From: Bacillus sp. 2205SS5-2
GTDB taxonomy: Bacteria > Bacillota > Bacilli > Bacillales > Bacillaceae_K
Assembly (NCBI RefSeq): GCF_037024155.1
Contig: NZ_JAYKTS010000001.1
Coordinates: 1-64,000 of the forward strand
Length of the DNA: 64,000 bases
Direction: 5' to 3'
The notes below the pieces were generated by a model. That model saw nothing but the letters and a program-made list of their open reading frames with translations. It was not told where the DNA came from and made no database searches. Positions 1-8,311 of this stretch are shown one piece after another (position 1 is the first letter of the stretch; each line of letters begins with the position of its first letter). The translations under genes were made by a program, and so were the position numbers.

Positions 1-2
1 AG

Positions 3-131
3 CTATCATTTATCTCATTTACAAGACTTCTTTTAATAAATGATCTCCCAATTGATTGGTTATCCGAAATGAGTGTAGTTTTAAAAAACGCCCGGATTTT
101 CTACGGGATTAGTTTGCCTGAAAATGGATAA
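3..131 (+). CDS. 3' end of an unidentified gene cut by the window edge
   Basis: An open frame enters from the left edge and stops with TAA after 42 codons. The residues are mixed polar and hydrophobic (it contains INDLPIDWLSE and ends in SLPENG), which looks like coding sequence rather than noise. I do not recognise the family. It may be part of a larger gene truncated by the transposon debris that follows. No start is visible. Confidence 0.3.
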   Translation, partial: LSFISFTRLLLINDLPIDWLSEMSVVLKNARIFYGISLPENG

Positions 132-210
132 TCAACACGCCTGACCAAAAAGGACACTTTTCTTGTAGAATGATGTTTGCTGACAAACAAACTACAGAAG
201 AGGTGTCCTC

Positions 211-731
211 ATGAAGAAGAATACCACATTTCACAATTTGTTCCAAAAATGGTTTCAGATAAAGAAGTAGCCATCATTCAAGATACCATTGGCTATAAGG
301 ATACAGCTCGTAAGCTCGATGTATTAACGCTGATTCATTATTTTCTTTGTGCTTCCATGAATGAGCTTAAAAGTTATCGAGACTGTGCGGATGTAGGCGA
401 TAAATATGGGCTGCCTAAAGTTAACCACTCTACGCTTTCAAACAAGGCTGTCCATATGGACTACAAGAATATGAAGAAGTTATTCCAGTTAATCGTGTCT
501 AAATGTAATAGAATGACACGTCGAGCGTTAAAGATACCAAAGGATCTTCTTTTAATAGACTCCACCACGATGACAGTGGGAAAGTTGCGCCATCCTTGGG
601 CCCTTTATCATGGAGAGCGTGCAGGAATCAAATTGCATGTCAGTTATACTCCACTTACGGAAATGCCCCTTCATGTCGTTGAAACGACTGGACTTGTACA
701 TGATGGCTTGATGACAGGGTTCTTGCTGTAG
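211..731 (+). pseudogene. IS4-family transposase remnant (IS4Bsu1-like), frameshifted and truncated
   Basis: The natural start is ATG 211, giving MKKNTTFHNLFQKWF. The frame is then lost near base 250 and continues in the neighbouring frame as KMVSDKEVAII. That frame includes the first catalytic-aspartate motif LLLIDSTTMTVGK and the YHGERAGIKLH segment typical of IS4-type DDE transposases from Bacillus. Reading stops at 731 straight after the TTGLVHDG motif, so roughly the C-terminal half, including the other catalytic residues, is missing. An open frame also runs from TTG 177, but its first ~25 residues are out of register with the family. This is a dead copy. The family call is by recognised motifs; subgroup is less sure. 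Confidence 0.8.
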
Positions 732-764
732 ACCGCAAAGTAAAGTAGCCATGATGTTGGTTTG

Positions 765-850
765 AAAGAAAGTTGTACCGTTTATAAAAAAGATGTATCG
801 TTTTGAAGAAAGGCGTACCGTTAATAAAAAAGTTACACCGTTTTACCCCT
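765..850 (+). repeat. Array of four ~21-bp direct repeats (GTACCGTTTnnAAAAAAG type)
   Basis: Four imperfect copies of a GTaCCGTTT(T/A)nnAAnAAAG unit follow each other with about 20-22 bp spacing, i.e. on one face of the helix. A second array of the same unit, in the same orientation, lies at 2128-2212. Multi-copy ~20 bp end repeats are characteristic of IS21-family termini, but no IstA/IstB gene is present, so this may be a relic end. Confidence 0.55.
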
Positions 851-882
851 TCGGACATGGTTGTCTAAAGGGGATTTTTTAT
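845..882 (+). terminator. Hairpin with T-rich tail
   Basis: ACCCCTT and AAGGGG arms flank a ~16 nt loop, followed by ATTTTTTAT. It is a weak stem and lies just after the repeat array. Confidence 0.35.
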
Positions 883-1030
883 AGGGAAAAGAAAAAGAAG
901 ATCCTGAATTGAAAACTAGCTTAAGAAGAGACAATAAGTTGTTCCGTTAAAGGGGATAGTTTAACAAGAAAAGCGTTTTTTTGTAGTTCGATCGAAACTG
1001 TGCAGGATGATTCAATGATGGGAGGGAATT

Positions 1031-1410
1031 GTGACGAGGGTTAATCCAAAAGAATTTTCTATTAATGATTTACGTTATATTGTAAGGTCTGCAATAGAAG
1101 AGGATGCAAAAAAATTTCTGAAATAAGACTACAGATTGATGGCGAAACAGAAAATTTAGATAGAGAAAAGGGCGAGGCATACATAGATAAATCAGGTTTT
1201 AAACAACTAATAAAAGATGATACAGAAAGTACTAGTAATTTATTTTTAGTTGTTGAAGTTAATGAGAGGATTGTAGGTTTTTCCAGATGTGAAGGGAACA
1301 AATTGAAAAGGTTTTCTCATAAAGTAGAGTTTGGCGTCTGTGTCTTAACAGAATATTGGGGATATGGAATAGGAAAAAACCTTTTAAAAGAATCTATATA
1401 TTCGGTAAAA
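1031..1410 (+). pseudogene. GNAT-type acetyltransferase, frameshifted and truncated
   Basis: A GGGAGGGA ribosome site precedes GTG 1031. The first frame stops after ~26 codons. Adding one base at the A-tract near 1110 continues into a GNAT-like core: NLFLVVEVNERIVGFSR (strand beta-4 region) and FGVCVLTEYWGYGIGKNLL, where the last part is the acetyl-CoA binding signature (R/Q-x-x-G-x-G/A type). Coding similarity ends near 1405 where the IS630 remnant begins. Acetyl-CoA-dependent N-acetyltransferases of the RimI/GNAT fold act on proteins or small amines; the substrate here is unknown. The gene is inactive through both a frameshift and a 3' truncation. Confidence 0.7.
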
Positions 1411-1421
1411 AATATTTAGAA

Positions 1422-1826
1422 TTACATGCACAGCCGATTCATAGTGACTTCTGGCGTTTTATTGATGTGACGAACAAAACCTTGAACAGCTTTACGTATT
1501 TTTTGAACAGAATCAAAGAATACATTGTTGATGACAGATGATTTTAACCAACACCAAAGTTCTTCAATCATATTAAGGTTTGGACTGTAAGGAGGAAGGT
1601 AGACCAAAGTAAGAAGGTTCTTATGTTGTTCTAAAAACGGTTGGATACGTTTTGCATGATGAATTCTCGCGTTATCTAAAATCATGACAATCTTTTCTCC
1701 ATTATATTTATCGATTACTTTTTCGAGAAAGGACAGGAATTCCTTGGCCGTATAGCGCTCTTCCTGGATACATAATACCTCTCCTGTCTCGTAATCCAAC
1801 GTACCAATTAACTTTGTTATTATAGC
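1422..1826 (-). pseudogene. IS630-family transposase, C-terminal fragment
   Basis: The minus-strand frame contains the DDE_3 signatures ILDNARIHHA (second catalytic Asp) and LPPYSPNLNMIEELW (final Glu), preceded by GTLDYETGEV. It is open from about 1826 to a TAA at 1422. The N-terminal helix-turn-helix and the first Asp are absent, with a stop codon immediately upstream, so this is roughly the last third of an IS630/Tc1-mariner-type transposase. It abuts the broken acetyltransferase and the orphan 3' fragment at 1848, which suggests the element landed in or between them. Confidence 0.85.
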
Positions 1827-1847
1827 CTAGTTAAATAAAACGTCTAA

Positions 1848-2087
1848 ATCTCCGCTAACCCTAAGAGCAAACAAGAATCAGATCTTCCATTCGGAACACC
1901 AGGAAGATTTGAAGGGAAAGTGGATGTACTGTTGATAGTTTTTGATGAAGAAAAAAGTTCTTTTAAAAAATACCATGGAATTGAGGGAGGAATACTACAC
2001 GCATTTTTTCTAGAAGACATATACCTCTTTGCAGCTGCCAATTTGCTTTTTATTGAGGATGCATTGGAAATCAAAAAATATTCATGA
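1848..2087 (+). pseudogene. Orphan C-terminal fragment of an unidentified protein
   Basis: An open frame of 79 codons with no start (a stop lies just before 1848) ends in TGA at 2085-2087. It reads as a plausible protein C-terminus (SDLPFGTPGRFEGKVDVLL and YHGIEGGILHAFF are conserved-looking). I cannot name the family. It follows the IS630 remnant directly and is probably the tail of a gene disrupted by it; it is not obviously the tail of the acetyltransferase. Confidence 0.35.
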
Positions 2088-2127
2088 GATCTCAAGGTGT
2101 AAAAGCAAATATGATTAGTTGTGGAAT

Positions 2128-2212
2128 TGAAATAAAATCGTACCGTTTTGAAAAGTCGTACCGTTTATAAAAAAAGTGAGCTGTTTTGAAAAAAGTTTAA
2201 CCGTTTTGAAGG
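2128..2212 (+). repeat. Second array of ~21-bp direct repeats
   Basis: Four degenerate copies of the CGTACCGTTTnnAAAAAAG unit at ~20 bp spacing, same orientation as the array at 765-850. The two arrays bracket the acetyltransferase/IS630 debris. Confidence 0.55.
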
Positions 2213-2254
2213 TGAACATTTAAGCAAACTTTGCTGTATGAAGAGATAGGAAAA

Positions 2255-2400
2255 CTTTTGATCAAACTTTTTTATAAAAATTGTACACTAATTCACAATG
2301 AAAGAAGCCATTTTGATCAATCTTTTTTCAAATTGGCTTCTTTTTGTTAGCGATATTATTAAGGAATGTCAGTTGTTTTGATCAAACTTTATTCCAAACC
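2255..2400. repeat. TTGATCAAACTTT-type repeat element with internal hairpin
   Basis: Contains TTTTGATCAAACTTTT, TTTTGATCAATCTTTT and TTTTGATCAAACTTTA, surrounding a hairpin whose arms are GAAGCCATTT and AATTGGCTTC. The same layout recurs at 58505-58645, and related half-copies are at 29975-30035. Looks like a relic insertion-sequence end or a dispersed repeat. The rest of 2400-2750 shows nothing I can name. Confidence 0.55.
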
Positions 2401-2754
2401 AACAGTTTATCTTACATTTATTGTAATTCTTATGACGGACTAGAGCAGTAACCCTGTGATCGAGCCTTTTAATGAAACTTTATCAAATCGCCAAGTGTTT
2501 TAGGTTTCTATCTTATTTTAATTAATATTCATTCAGGATAGTATTATATTGGATATAGTTCAATATTGGATAAAATACAAAGAGTCTGGGACTATAGTAT
2601 TCAATTCTGAGGAAGATCTAAACAATCATGCAACTATTTGATAGGGTTATATGCGTTCGGATGCTTTTTTTCTTTGGTGGAGAATGCGTCTAGTATGTGG
2701 CGCAGTTCCAACAGTACTCTGCCACTATTTTGCTAGAGTATGGGCAAAGTGGAG

Positions 2755-2783
2755 AACCCCAGGGTGTACAAATTCATAAAATA
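2755..2783 (+). promoter_or_regulatory. Possible sigma-K promoter for the Ena-like gene
   Basis: AACC, a 16-nt spacer, then CATAAAATA fits the mother-cell sigma-K pattern (mACm, N16-17, CATAnnnTA). It lies about 20 bp before the start codon at 2805 with a strong AAGGGGG ribosome site between. This is a pattern match only, but it suits a late sporulation protein. Confidence 0.4.
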
Positions 2784-2804
2784 TGAAAAAGGGGGTTTTT
2801 CAAT

Positions 2805-3227
2805 ATGGGCTTAAAATGCGTCTGTTCTCCTGATGAGAATGGTGGAACCACAGTCAGGCCGATTTTATCAGATTCATTTTGCGGTATTTTTGACTTAGAC
2901 TGTAATAACCAATTGGACGACGATCGATTTGTATGGAGATCCCGTCAGATGGGGACGACTTTTCCAGTAGCAGGTACAGTAACCATTAAATATGAAGGGG
3001 GCTGTGCAAATATATTAACAGTAAATTTGCGATTAAACGGGGATGCAGGAGCGATAGTCGGCACGTTGACCATACCAGAACAGCCAGGGAATAATCTCAA
3101 TAGTCAATCTATCACAGTACAGAGATTTGATACTTTGGAAATCATCTGTGCAGGGGGCGGTGGGAATACATGCGAAGGCGAGTATTGTCTGAACATCCAC
3201 TATCCTTCACCATTTGATCTTACTTAG
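2805..3227 (+). CDS. Ena-like (DUF3992) endospore-appendage subunit candidate
   Basis: 140 residues with no signal peptide and no membrane segment. It starts MGLKCVCSPDENG, has Cys at 5, 7, 26 and 33, and is rich in beta-strand sequence: GTVTIKYEGGCANILTVNL, then FDTLEIICAGG and a C-terminal CEGEYCLNIHY motif. Strand content, paired cysteines and the closing CxGxYC-(hydrophobic)-Y motif resemble DUF3992 proteins, which polymerise through disulfides into endospore appendages (S-Ena/L-Ena) on the Bacillus cereus-group spore surface. The classical CC-X10-C connector is replaced here by C-x-C, so it could be a variant or C-type subunit. A second, better match lies convergently at 3653-3997. A strong GGGGG ribosome site fixes the start. 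The assignment rests on recognised pattern only. Confidence 0.55.
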   Translation: MGLKCVCSPDENGGTTVRPILSDSFCGIFDLDCNNQLDDDRFVWRSRQMGTTFPVAGTVTIKYEGGCANILTVNLRLNGDAGAIVGTLTIPEQPGNNLNSQSITVQRFDTLEIICAGGGGNTCEGEYCLNIHYPSPFDLT

Positions 3228-3341
3228 TATTCTCTTAAACTAGTTCAATACATTGATGCAGGAAGAGCAAGATTCTCCTCTTTTCGTATCAATAACTGTG
3301 AGAGTCCAATCAAAGATGTAGCAACAATCATCTAGATTTCA

Positions 3342-3527
3342 GGCTGTTTTTGCAAAGTCTGTGGAATTTCGAATCAGTTGATCATCTATGATATAGCTTT
3401 ATATCGGGCATCATTTATGAAATGCGGAAGTGGCTGCCCTGCAGCGTCAGGCAAATGAAGAACTCGGAGGTGATGCCTGCATCGCTGGAGGGTTATTCAT
3501 TTGACCCCGAGCCGCAAGCCACTACAT
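3342..3527 (+). mobile_element. MITE-like repeat fused to a GC-rich palindromic module
   Basis: Begins with the family's left end (GGCTGTTTTTGCAAAG) and internal ATAGCTTTAT block to ~3415, then joins a reverse-oriented ~105 bp module with TGATGCCTGCATC at its centre. The family's right end is missing. Confidence 0.7.
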
Positions 3528-3578
3528 TAGAGATGCTTAAAAAGGCCTTTTTTCATACAAAGAGACATATTTAAAAAA

Positions 3579-3624
3579 GAAAAGACCGGAGAGGATACAA
3601 TTGATTCCACTCCGGTCTTTTCTT
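3579..3624. terminator. Bidirectional terminator between convergent Ena-like genes
   Basis: A perfect 12-bp stem AAAAGACCGGAG / CTCCGGTCTTTT with T-tracts outward on both strands, serving the genes at 2805-3227 (+) and 3653-3997 (-). Confidence 0.8.
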
Positions 3625-3652
3625 TTTCATCTCAATACTTAAGTTAGAAGGA

Positions 3653-3997
3653 CTATGCTAATACACGTTTATAAAGAGTGATACAGAATTTCCCACTGCC
3701 TCCTGCTGGAACATCAATGGTAAAATCAGTTGGGTTTAGAACAGTTTGCGCCATAGAAAACCCTGGAGGTACGGGCCCAATGGCAACAGCCCCTGGATTT
3801 ACAGTTCCTGTTGCATCTCCAGGACTGGTTGCAGAGTTAAAAATTTCAAACGTCCCTTCGAAATAATCCCCTAAAGGCGCTTGCCATACAATTTGTGTTT
3901 GGCCAGCTTCACCGCCATAAAAGTTCCCGCAAAGCTGCTCCTGGAAAATCTGACCTGGTGGACAGCATGCATCATTAAAACCTTTTGAACCACACAT
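3653..3997 (-). CDS. Ena-like (DUF3992) endospore-appendage subunit
   Basis: 114 residues. The N-terminus holds CC-X10-C (Cys 11, 12 and 23), the spacing of the N-terminal connector through which Ena subunits form disulfides to the next subunit. After it come a GNFYGG turn, a beta-rich body with YFEGTFEIFNSATSPG and VPPGFSMAQTV, and the C-terminal GGSGKFCITLYKRVLA. This layout matches DUF3992 proteins of the Ena3A/L-Ena kind: small, Cys-connected, jelly-roll subunits of spore fibres made in the mother cell. AGGAGAG lies 6 bp before ATG 3997. It is convergent with a second candidate subunit and shares its terminator. No exosporium glycoprotein (BclA) gene is visible nearby. Family assignment is from motif recognition, not a search. 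Confidence 0.7.
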   Translation of the reverse strand: MCGSKGFNDACCPPGQIFQEQLCGNFYGGEAGQTQIVWQAPLGDYFEGTFEIFNSATSPGDATGTVNPGAVAIGPVPPGFSMAQTVLNPTDFTIDVPAGGSGKFCITLYKRVLA

Positions 3998-4304
3998 AAA
4001 AATCTCTCCTCTTTCATTTAAGTAGCTTGGATAAGCCCTTAATACTAGTAAATGGAGAGCCTTCTATTTTTGACACATATAAATGCGGAAAAAATAGAAA
4101 TTAATGAAATCATCTAGTTATTTCTTTTAGATGGAAGTGTTCAAGCCGGTGCAGATGAGCCTCTTTCATTCTTTCATGATGACTTACCAGTAATTTAGGG
4201 AGAGACTTTAACGAAAACTTCTTATTCTTCTAAATAAACTCTTTTTATACGAAAATGGGTTTTGATGCAGATTTTGACACCAAAAAGCACCCTATCTAAA
4301 ATGA

Positions 4305-4572
4305 CTACTGAATTTTTTTGGAAAAGTAGACAGAATTCTTTTTTGTAGGTCTATTGTATTTCACCAGCACTTTCATAATTTGTATATTGAAATTGAACAT
4401 AGTCATAACAATACATAATTCCGCTAGATGCACCGGCACGGAACCAGTTTTTGGATTTTTAAAGACGGATTCGCGTATCAACCGAATGTCCGTAAGTTGC
4501 AGAGCCAAGGTTGACAATGAATTATTATTCGCTTTCATGGCGATGAACTTGAAAATGGTACACTGCCATGAT
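4305..4572 (-). pseudogene. C-terminal fragment, possibly of a transposase
   Basis: A minus-strand frame open from about 4572 to TAG at 4305 reads coherently (LALQLTDIRLIRESVFKNP, then VHLAELCIVMTMFNFNIQ). An in-frame ATG at 4538 has no ribosome site. The style (basic helices, ending in a KKN-rich tail) suggests the tail of a transposase, but I cannot assign the family. The stretch 4020-4300 holds nothing firm apart from a short open 3' fragment ending near 4198. Confidence 0.3.
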
Positions 4573-4609
4573 CAATAAAAAAACCATAGAAAGTCGGGCA
4601 TCCCAACAG

Positions 4610-4650
4610 AAAAAGGGTCCAATCAGAAAAAATTTCTGATTGGACCTCTC
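4610..4650 (-). terminator. Terminator of the gluconokinase gene
   Basis: GGTCCAATCAGAAA / TTTCTGATTGGACC stem, with CTTTTTCTG following on the minus strand. Confidence 0.75.
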
Positions 4651-4778
4651 TTTTAATTACTTCTGGCTAGTATTATCACAGCCTTTTTTAATTCGATAAG
4701 ATAAATAGAAAGTTTTAGAGGTTAGGCAAGCTGAAACTCTATGCGCACACTTTCTACTGATAGTCTGTTTGAAAAAAA

Positions 4779-6320
4779 TTAACTACTAACCCTTTCCGAT
4801 TGCAAATCGGCTAATCTTTGAAATTGAGGTTTCAGCACAGCGTACAGGTCTTTATAAATCGGATACAGATCCTGATACACTTTATGATTTCGATCATTTG
4901 GTAAAAAAGATTGATCCATCGGAATGGAACGTTTAATTTGATAAAAAGAGTTCACTTCATTTAAAGCATATAGAGCTGTCCAGCAAGCACCCCAAGCAGA
5001 ACTTTGATGACTCCTTGGTACTTTTACTTCTTTGCCGAAAATGTCAGCTAGAATTTGCAACCAAAGGGGAGAACGAGCAAATCCACCAGAGGCTAATAGC
5101 GTTTGAGACGGACCTCCTAAACGCTCTAATGTTTCGGAAATGGTATAGATATTGTAGATGACTCCTTCTAATCCCGCCCGAATTAAATGTGGTTTTTGGT
5201 GTGATTCTGTCAATCCGATATAGCTTCCTCTAGCAAACGCATCCCAATGGGGAGCGCGTTCTCCGTTCAAATATGGAAGAAACAACAAGTCATTTGAGCC
5301 TGGCTTTGCTTTGGCCGCTAGTTCAGATAATAGTTCGTACACATCTTTTTCTTGTCTTAGTGCGAGATCGGTTTCTTTTTCTCCTAGGACTGTTTTTAAC
5401 CAACGGAAAACAATGCCACCGTTATTTGTAGGACCACCCATCACCCACAGGTCTTGGCTAAAGGCATAGCAAAAAATATCTTGATTGGAATCGGTTTGGG
5501 GCCTGGAAGTCATTTTACGAATCGCTCCGCTTGTACCAATCGTAATAGCGACGTCACTTTCATCAATTGCTCCGATTCCCAAATTAGCAAGCGGTCCGTC
5601 ACTACCTCCAATAACAAACGGTAGGTCTAGAGGAATTCCCATTTCTAATGCAATATTTTCTTTCATACCTTGAAAGATTTCCGTAGGCGGAACGGGTTTA
5701 GATAATTGCTCCTCTGAGATTCCAGCCAGTGCAAGTGCACTAGGCTCCCACATTAGTTTATGAATATTGAACAAACCAGTAGCGGAAGCAATTGAATAAT
5801 CAACCACCATTTTTCCAAACCACTTTAATAATATGTATTCTTTAATCGATATAATTTTGGCTGCTTTTTGATATGGTTCATACTTAGTTTCTTTCATCCA
5901 TAATAATTTGATAAAGGGAGACATTGGATGAATGGGGGTACCTGTTTTTAAGTAAATCGAAAGTCCTTCAGTGTTTTTCATCTTATTAGCTTGTTCGACA
6001 CTTCTTCCATCCGCCCAAATAATAGAAGGTGTGAGGGGCGTATGATTTGCATCTAACAGAATTAGCGAATGCATCGCGGCTGAGATTCCTACACCAATTA
6101 GTGTTCCGTTTGCGAGATTGCTTTTAGAAAGTACGATTTTTATTGCTCTTTTCGCAGCTTGCTCAATCTCATCAGGATCTTGTTCCACCCATCCAGGTTG
6201 AGGATGAGAAAGAGGGTATGGAATTTCATGTTCAGTATGAACATTTCCATTCCGATCAAAAATAATCGCTTTCGCACTCGTCGTACCGATATCAAGTCCA
6301 AGAATATAGTGTTTTTTCAT
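4779..6320 (-). CDS. gntK: Gluconokinase
   Basis: 513 residues from ATG 6320, which has AAGGAG 7 bp upstream; a longer frame to 6344 lacks a ribosome site. It belongs to the FGGY carbohydrate-kinase family and phosphorylates gluconate to 6-phosphogluconate in the cytosol. Visible motifs: the N-terminal phosphate-binding GLDIGTTSAKAIIFD (residues 6-20), PGWVEQDP, SAAMHSLILLD, WADGRS, the GGSDGPLANLG loop, the ATP-site TIGTSGA, and the second FGGY signature around GLEGVIYNIY. Length equals the Bacillus subtilis enzyme. No gntR, gntP or gntZ lies beside it, so it is a stand-alone gene with its own terminator rather than a gnt operon member. Other FGGY kinases (xylulo- or ribulokinase) are possible but less likely given WVEQDP plus HSLILLD. 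Confidence 0.85.
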   Translation of the reverse strand: MKKHYILGLDIGTTSAKAIIFDRNGNVHTEHEIPYPLSHPQPGWVEQDPDEIEQAAKRAIKIVLSKSNLANGTLIGVGISAAMHSLILLDANHTPLTPSIIWADGRSVEQANKMKNTEGLSIYLKTGTPIHPMSPFIKLLWMKETKYEPYQKAAKIISIKEYILLKWFGKMVVDYSIASATGLFNIHKLMWEPSALALAGISEEQLSKPVPPTEIFQGMKENIALEMGIPLDLPFVIGGSDGPLANLGIGAIDESDVAITIGTSGAIRKMTSRPQTDSNQDIFCYAFSQDLWVMGGPTNNGGIVFRWLKTVLGEKETDLALRQEKDVYELLSELAAKAKPGSNDLLFLPYLNGERAPHWDAFARGSYIGLTESHQKPHLIRAGLEGVIYNIYTISETLERLGGPSQTLLASGGFARSPLWLQILADIFGKEVKVPRSHQSSAWGACWTALYALNEVNSFYQIKRSIPMDQSFLPNDRNHKVYQDLYPIYKDLYAVLKPQFQRLADLQSERVSS

Positions 6321-6483
6321 AATAAATCTCCTTACTTGCATCATTTGAGAATAGTGTTCATAACTCTAAGTTCAACCACTAGTTTTGAGAATAGGCTTTT
6401 ATCGTAAACATATTGCTATTTAGCCGAAATTCAGATGGAAACCTTCATTTTGGGTGATTCGCAGCAAAGATAAACGGAAAAAT

Positions 6484-6551
6484 TCCCCGAAAAAGAGCTA
6501 TATCATCGCTTAAAGACTATTCGAAAAGCAACAAACTTTGCGAAAACAACC
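6484..6551 (-). mobile_element. MITE-family fragment
   Basis: Keeps the family's right end (TATTCGAAAAGCAACAAACTT, then TGCGAAAACAACC). The left part is eroded. Nothing else is recognised in 6321-6751. Confidence 0.6.
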
Positions 6552-6751
6552 TAATTAATAGAGATGAAAAATGACGATATTCTAGTTTTAATTAATCCTG
6601 TTTTTGTTCGATGAAAGAATTTATCTATTTTTATGTTTATTCACATTTATCTTAGCATAGGGGCTAATAGAGTAATAGTATTCTAGAAGTATGTTCGAAA
6701 TTTATTTATTTGATTAATGTCCTGAGTGAGCAGAGGATTTCAACGAAGTAA

Positions 6752-6781
6752 AAAGGAGATGCCCCGATTGAGGCATCTCCT
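6752..6781 (-). terminator. Terminator of the cell-wall hydrolase gene
   Basis: GGAGATGCC / GGCATCTCC stem with CTTTTTAC downstream on the minus strand. Confidence 0.8.
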
Positions 6782-6791
6782 GAATGTAGTA

Positions 6792-7385
6792 TTATTTAGC
6801 GAATCGATGATTCCCGATGGTTACCGTTACCTCACGAGAAAAAATCCAAGTGCTTTTAGCTGTAGAAGGGTTATAAAAATAAACAGAACCTCTACCTTGA
6901 CCACGGAACGCTAAAGCTTCGTTTACAGCTTTCATGTCTTGTGCATCAGCCTGTTCGTTGATTGATCCATTTTTAACAGGTGAAAAGGCATAATAACCAC
7001 CTGCAGAACGCTCATAGATAACACCCTTAACTGTATTAGGGAATTCAGCAGAATCAACTCGATTTAATAAAACCGTTGCAACAGCGACTTTACCGGCATA
7101 AGGTTCACCCTTTGCTTCTGCATGAACAAGCTTTGCCATTAACTCTTTATCAGCTTGAGAGATTGAAGAAGGAATGGTTAAGGTTTCACCAGCATATAGT
7201 AAACTTCCAGTTCGATTATTTACTTTTTGTATGCTTGTTTGAGGAACACCATATTGATTCGCAATTTTCCAAAACGACTCTCCACTCTTTACAGTATGGG
7301 AAGAAGCTGCACTGGCAGCGTTTGGTACTGATAGCAATCCGAATGTTAAGCCCGCAGTTAGAATGATTTTTTTGAAGTTTTTCAT
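6792..7385 (-). CDS. LysM plus SleB/CwlJ-type cell-wall hydrolase
   Basis: 197 residues with a clear signal peptide (KKIILTAGLTFGLLSVPNAASA, cut after ASAA). A single LysM peptidoglycan-binding domain follows (residues ~30-72: HTVKSGESFWKIANQYGV...LYAGETLTIP), then a Hydrolase_2 domain (~78-197) with LVHAEAKGEPYAGKVAVATVLLNRV, VIYE and FSPV. This is the SleB/CwlJ catalytic fold, which cleaves spore-cortex or vegetative peptidoglycan. The order matches B. subtilis YkvT rather than SleB itself. It is exported and acts outside the membrane. AAGGAGG sits 7 bp before the ATG. It stands alone with its own terminator. Confidence 0.85.
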   Translation of the reverse strand: MKNFKKIILTAGLTFGLLSVPNAASAASSHTVKSGESFWKIANQYGVPQTSIQKVNNRTGSLLYAGETLTIPSSISQADKELMAKLVHAEAKGEPYAGKVAVATVLLNRVDSAEFPNTVKGVIYERSAGGYYAFSPVKNGSINEQADAQDMKAVNEALAFRGQGRGSVYFYNPSTAKSTWIFSREVTVTIGNHRFAK

Positions 7386-7727
7386 AATGTAGCCTCCTTA
7401 GTAGTCTGTGTCTCTACTAAAAATGCTACCAGTTGTAACATAGTTATTCCTTCCCAATTCTTTCCTATGAAACTATGAATCTTGTATTTGCATATGGGTC
7501 AAGGAGAAATGAAATGGGTGGGAAAGTTTTCCTGTGAATTTATTTTGGGATATTTTTGTAGGGTTGGTGAAAGCAGGAAGGTTTGTAACAGAGTGATGTT
7601 TATATTGTAATCTAGTAATGTATATAATTGACCATGAAATAAATAAAAATTTTAATTTTCAGACAAATGCACCGTTTTCTAGTATAATAATAGAAGAGTA
7701 GACAAAAAACAAAAGGAGTTTATCCAA
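7386..7727. other. Divergent intergenic region
   Basis: 342 bp between the hydrolase (-) and the pyrophosphohydrolase (+). A CAGACA, 17 nt, TATAAT promoter at 7660-7688 serves the right-hand gene. No hairpin or repeat was recognised. Confidence 0.4.
7660..7688 (+). promoter_or_regulatory. Sigma-A type promoter
   Basis: A perfect TATAAT at 7683-7688 with a weak CAGACA -35 at 17 bp spacing, 40 bp before the start at 7728. Confidence 0.45.
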
Positions 7728-8057
7728 ATGCCAACATACAATAAGCTAGTACGCGATAAAATTCCACAGATTATTAAGGAATCAGGAAAATCATGCACTA
7801 CTTCAGTTCTATCACATGAAGACTATGTCATAGAGCTCAAGAAAAAAAGTAGAGAAGAACTCCAAGAGTACTTAGAAACTCGAGATGAAGTAAGTGCATT
7901 AGAAGAACTGGCGGATGTACTAGAAGTATTGTATGCCCTTGCAAATATGCACGGAGCATCGATCGAAGACCTCGAAAAAATTCGACAAGCGAAAGCGGCA
8001 GATCGAGGAACGTTTGATCAGAAACTCTTTTTAATGGAGGTCAGAGAATCTGTGTAA
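7728..8057 (+). CDS. MazG-like nucleotide pyrophosphohydrolase (phosphoribosyl-ATP pyrophosphohydrolase-like)
   Basis: 109 residues. The N-terminal MPTYNKLVRDKIPQII signature and the EELADVLEVLYALA helix (EExxD-type metal ligands, E82-D86 region) identify the short YNKLVRDKIP branch of the all-alpha NTP pyrophosphohydrolase superfamily. Such proteins hydrolyse nucleoside triphosphates to monophosphate and pyrophosphate and act as house-cleaning enzymes; the true substrate is not visible. There are no his genes nearby, so a role in histidine synthesis is unlikely despite the common database name. AAAGGAG lies 10 bp before ATG 7728. Confidence 0.8.
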   Translation: MPTYNKLVRDKIPQIIKESGKSCTTSVLSHEDYVIELKKKSREELQEYLETRDEVSALEELADVLEVLYALANMHGASIEDLEKIRQAKAADRGTFDQKLFLMEVRESV

Positions 8058-8075
8058 AACGAAGGGGTCTTTCCT

Positions 8076-8110
8076 GAAGGGTTAGAATCAATTCAGATGA
8101 AACCCTTTTG
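8076..8110 (+). terminator. Terminator
   Basis: AAGGGTT / AACCCTTTT hairpin 20 bp after the stop at 8057. Confidence 0.65.
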
Positions 8111-8311
8111 ATATCGAGGATAAACAGGTTCTAAATGTCAGACATTCAAACTAATAAGTTCATACCCCAATAAGAGGAAATGAACTGAAATAAGGTATAT
8201 TGTGCTTTTCGTTTAACCAATTAATAATTCTTCAGACATTTTGTGCTTTTTTAAAACTGTAAAAATACAATATCTAATTTTTACAGCCAGTGCAACCAGC
8301 TCTTAGTAAGA

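Noticed and set aside
4354-4578. Plus-strand open frame opposite the 4.3-4.6 kb fragment
   Set aside because: No ribosome site; the minus strand reads more like a protein, and both are short.
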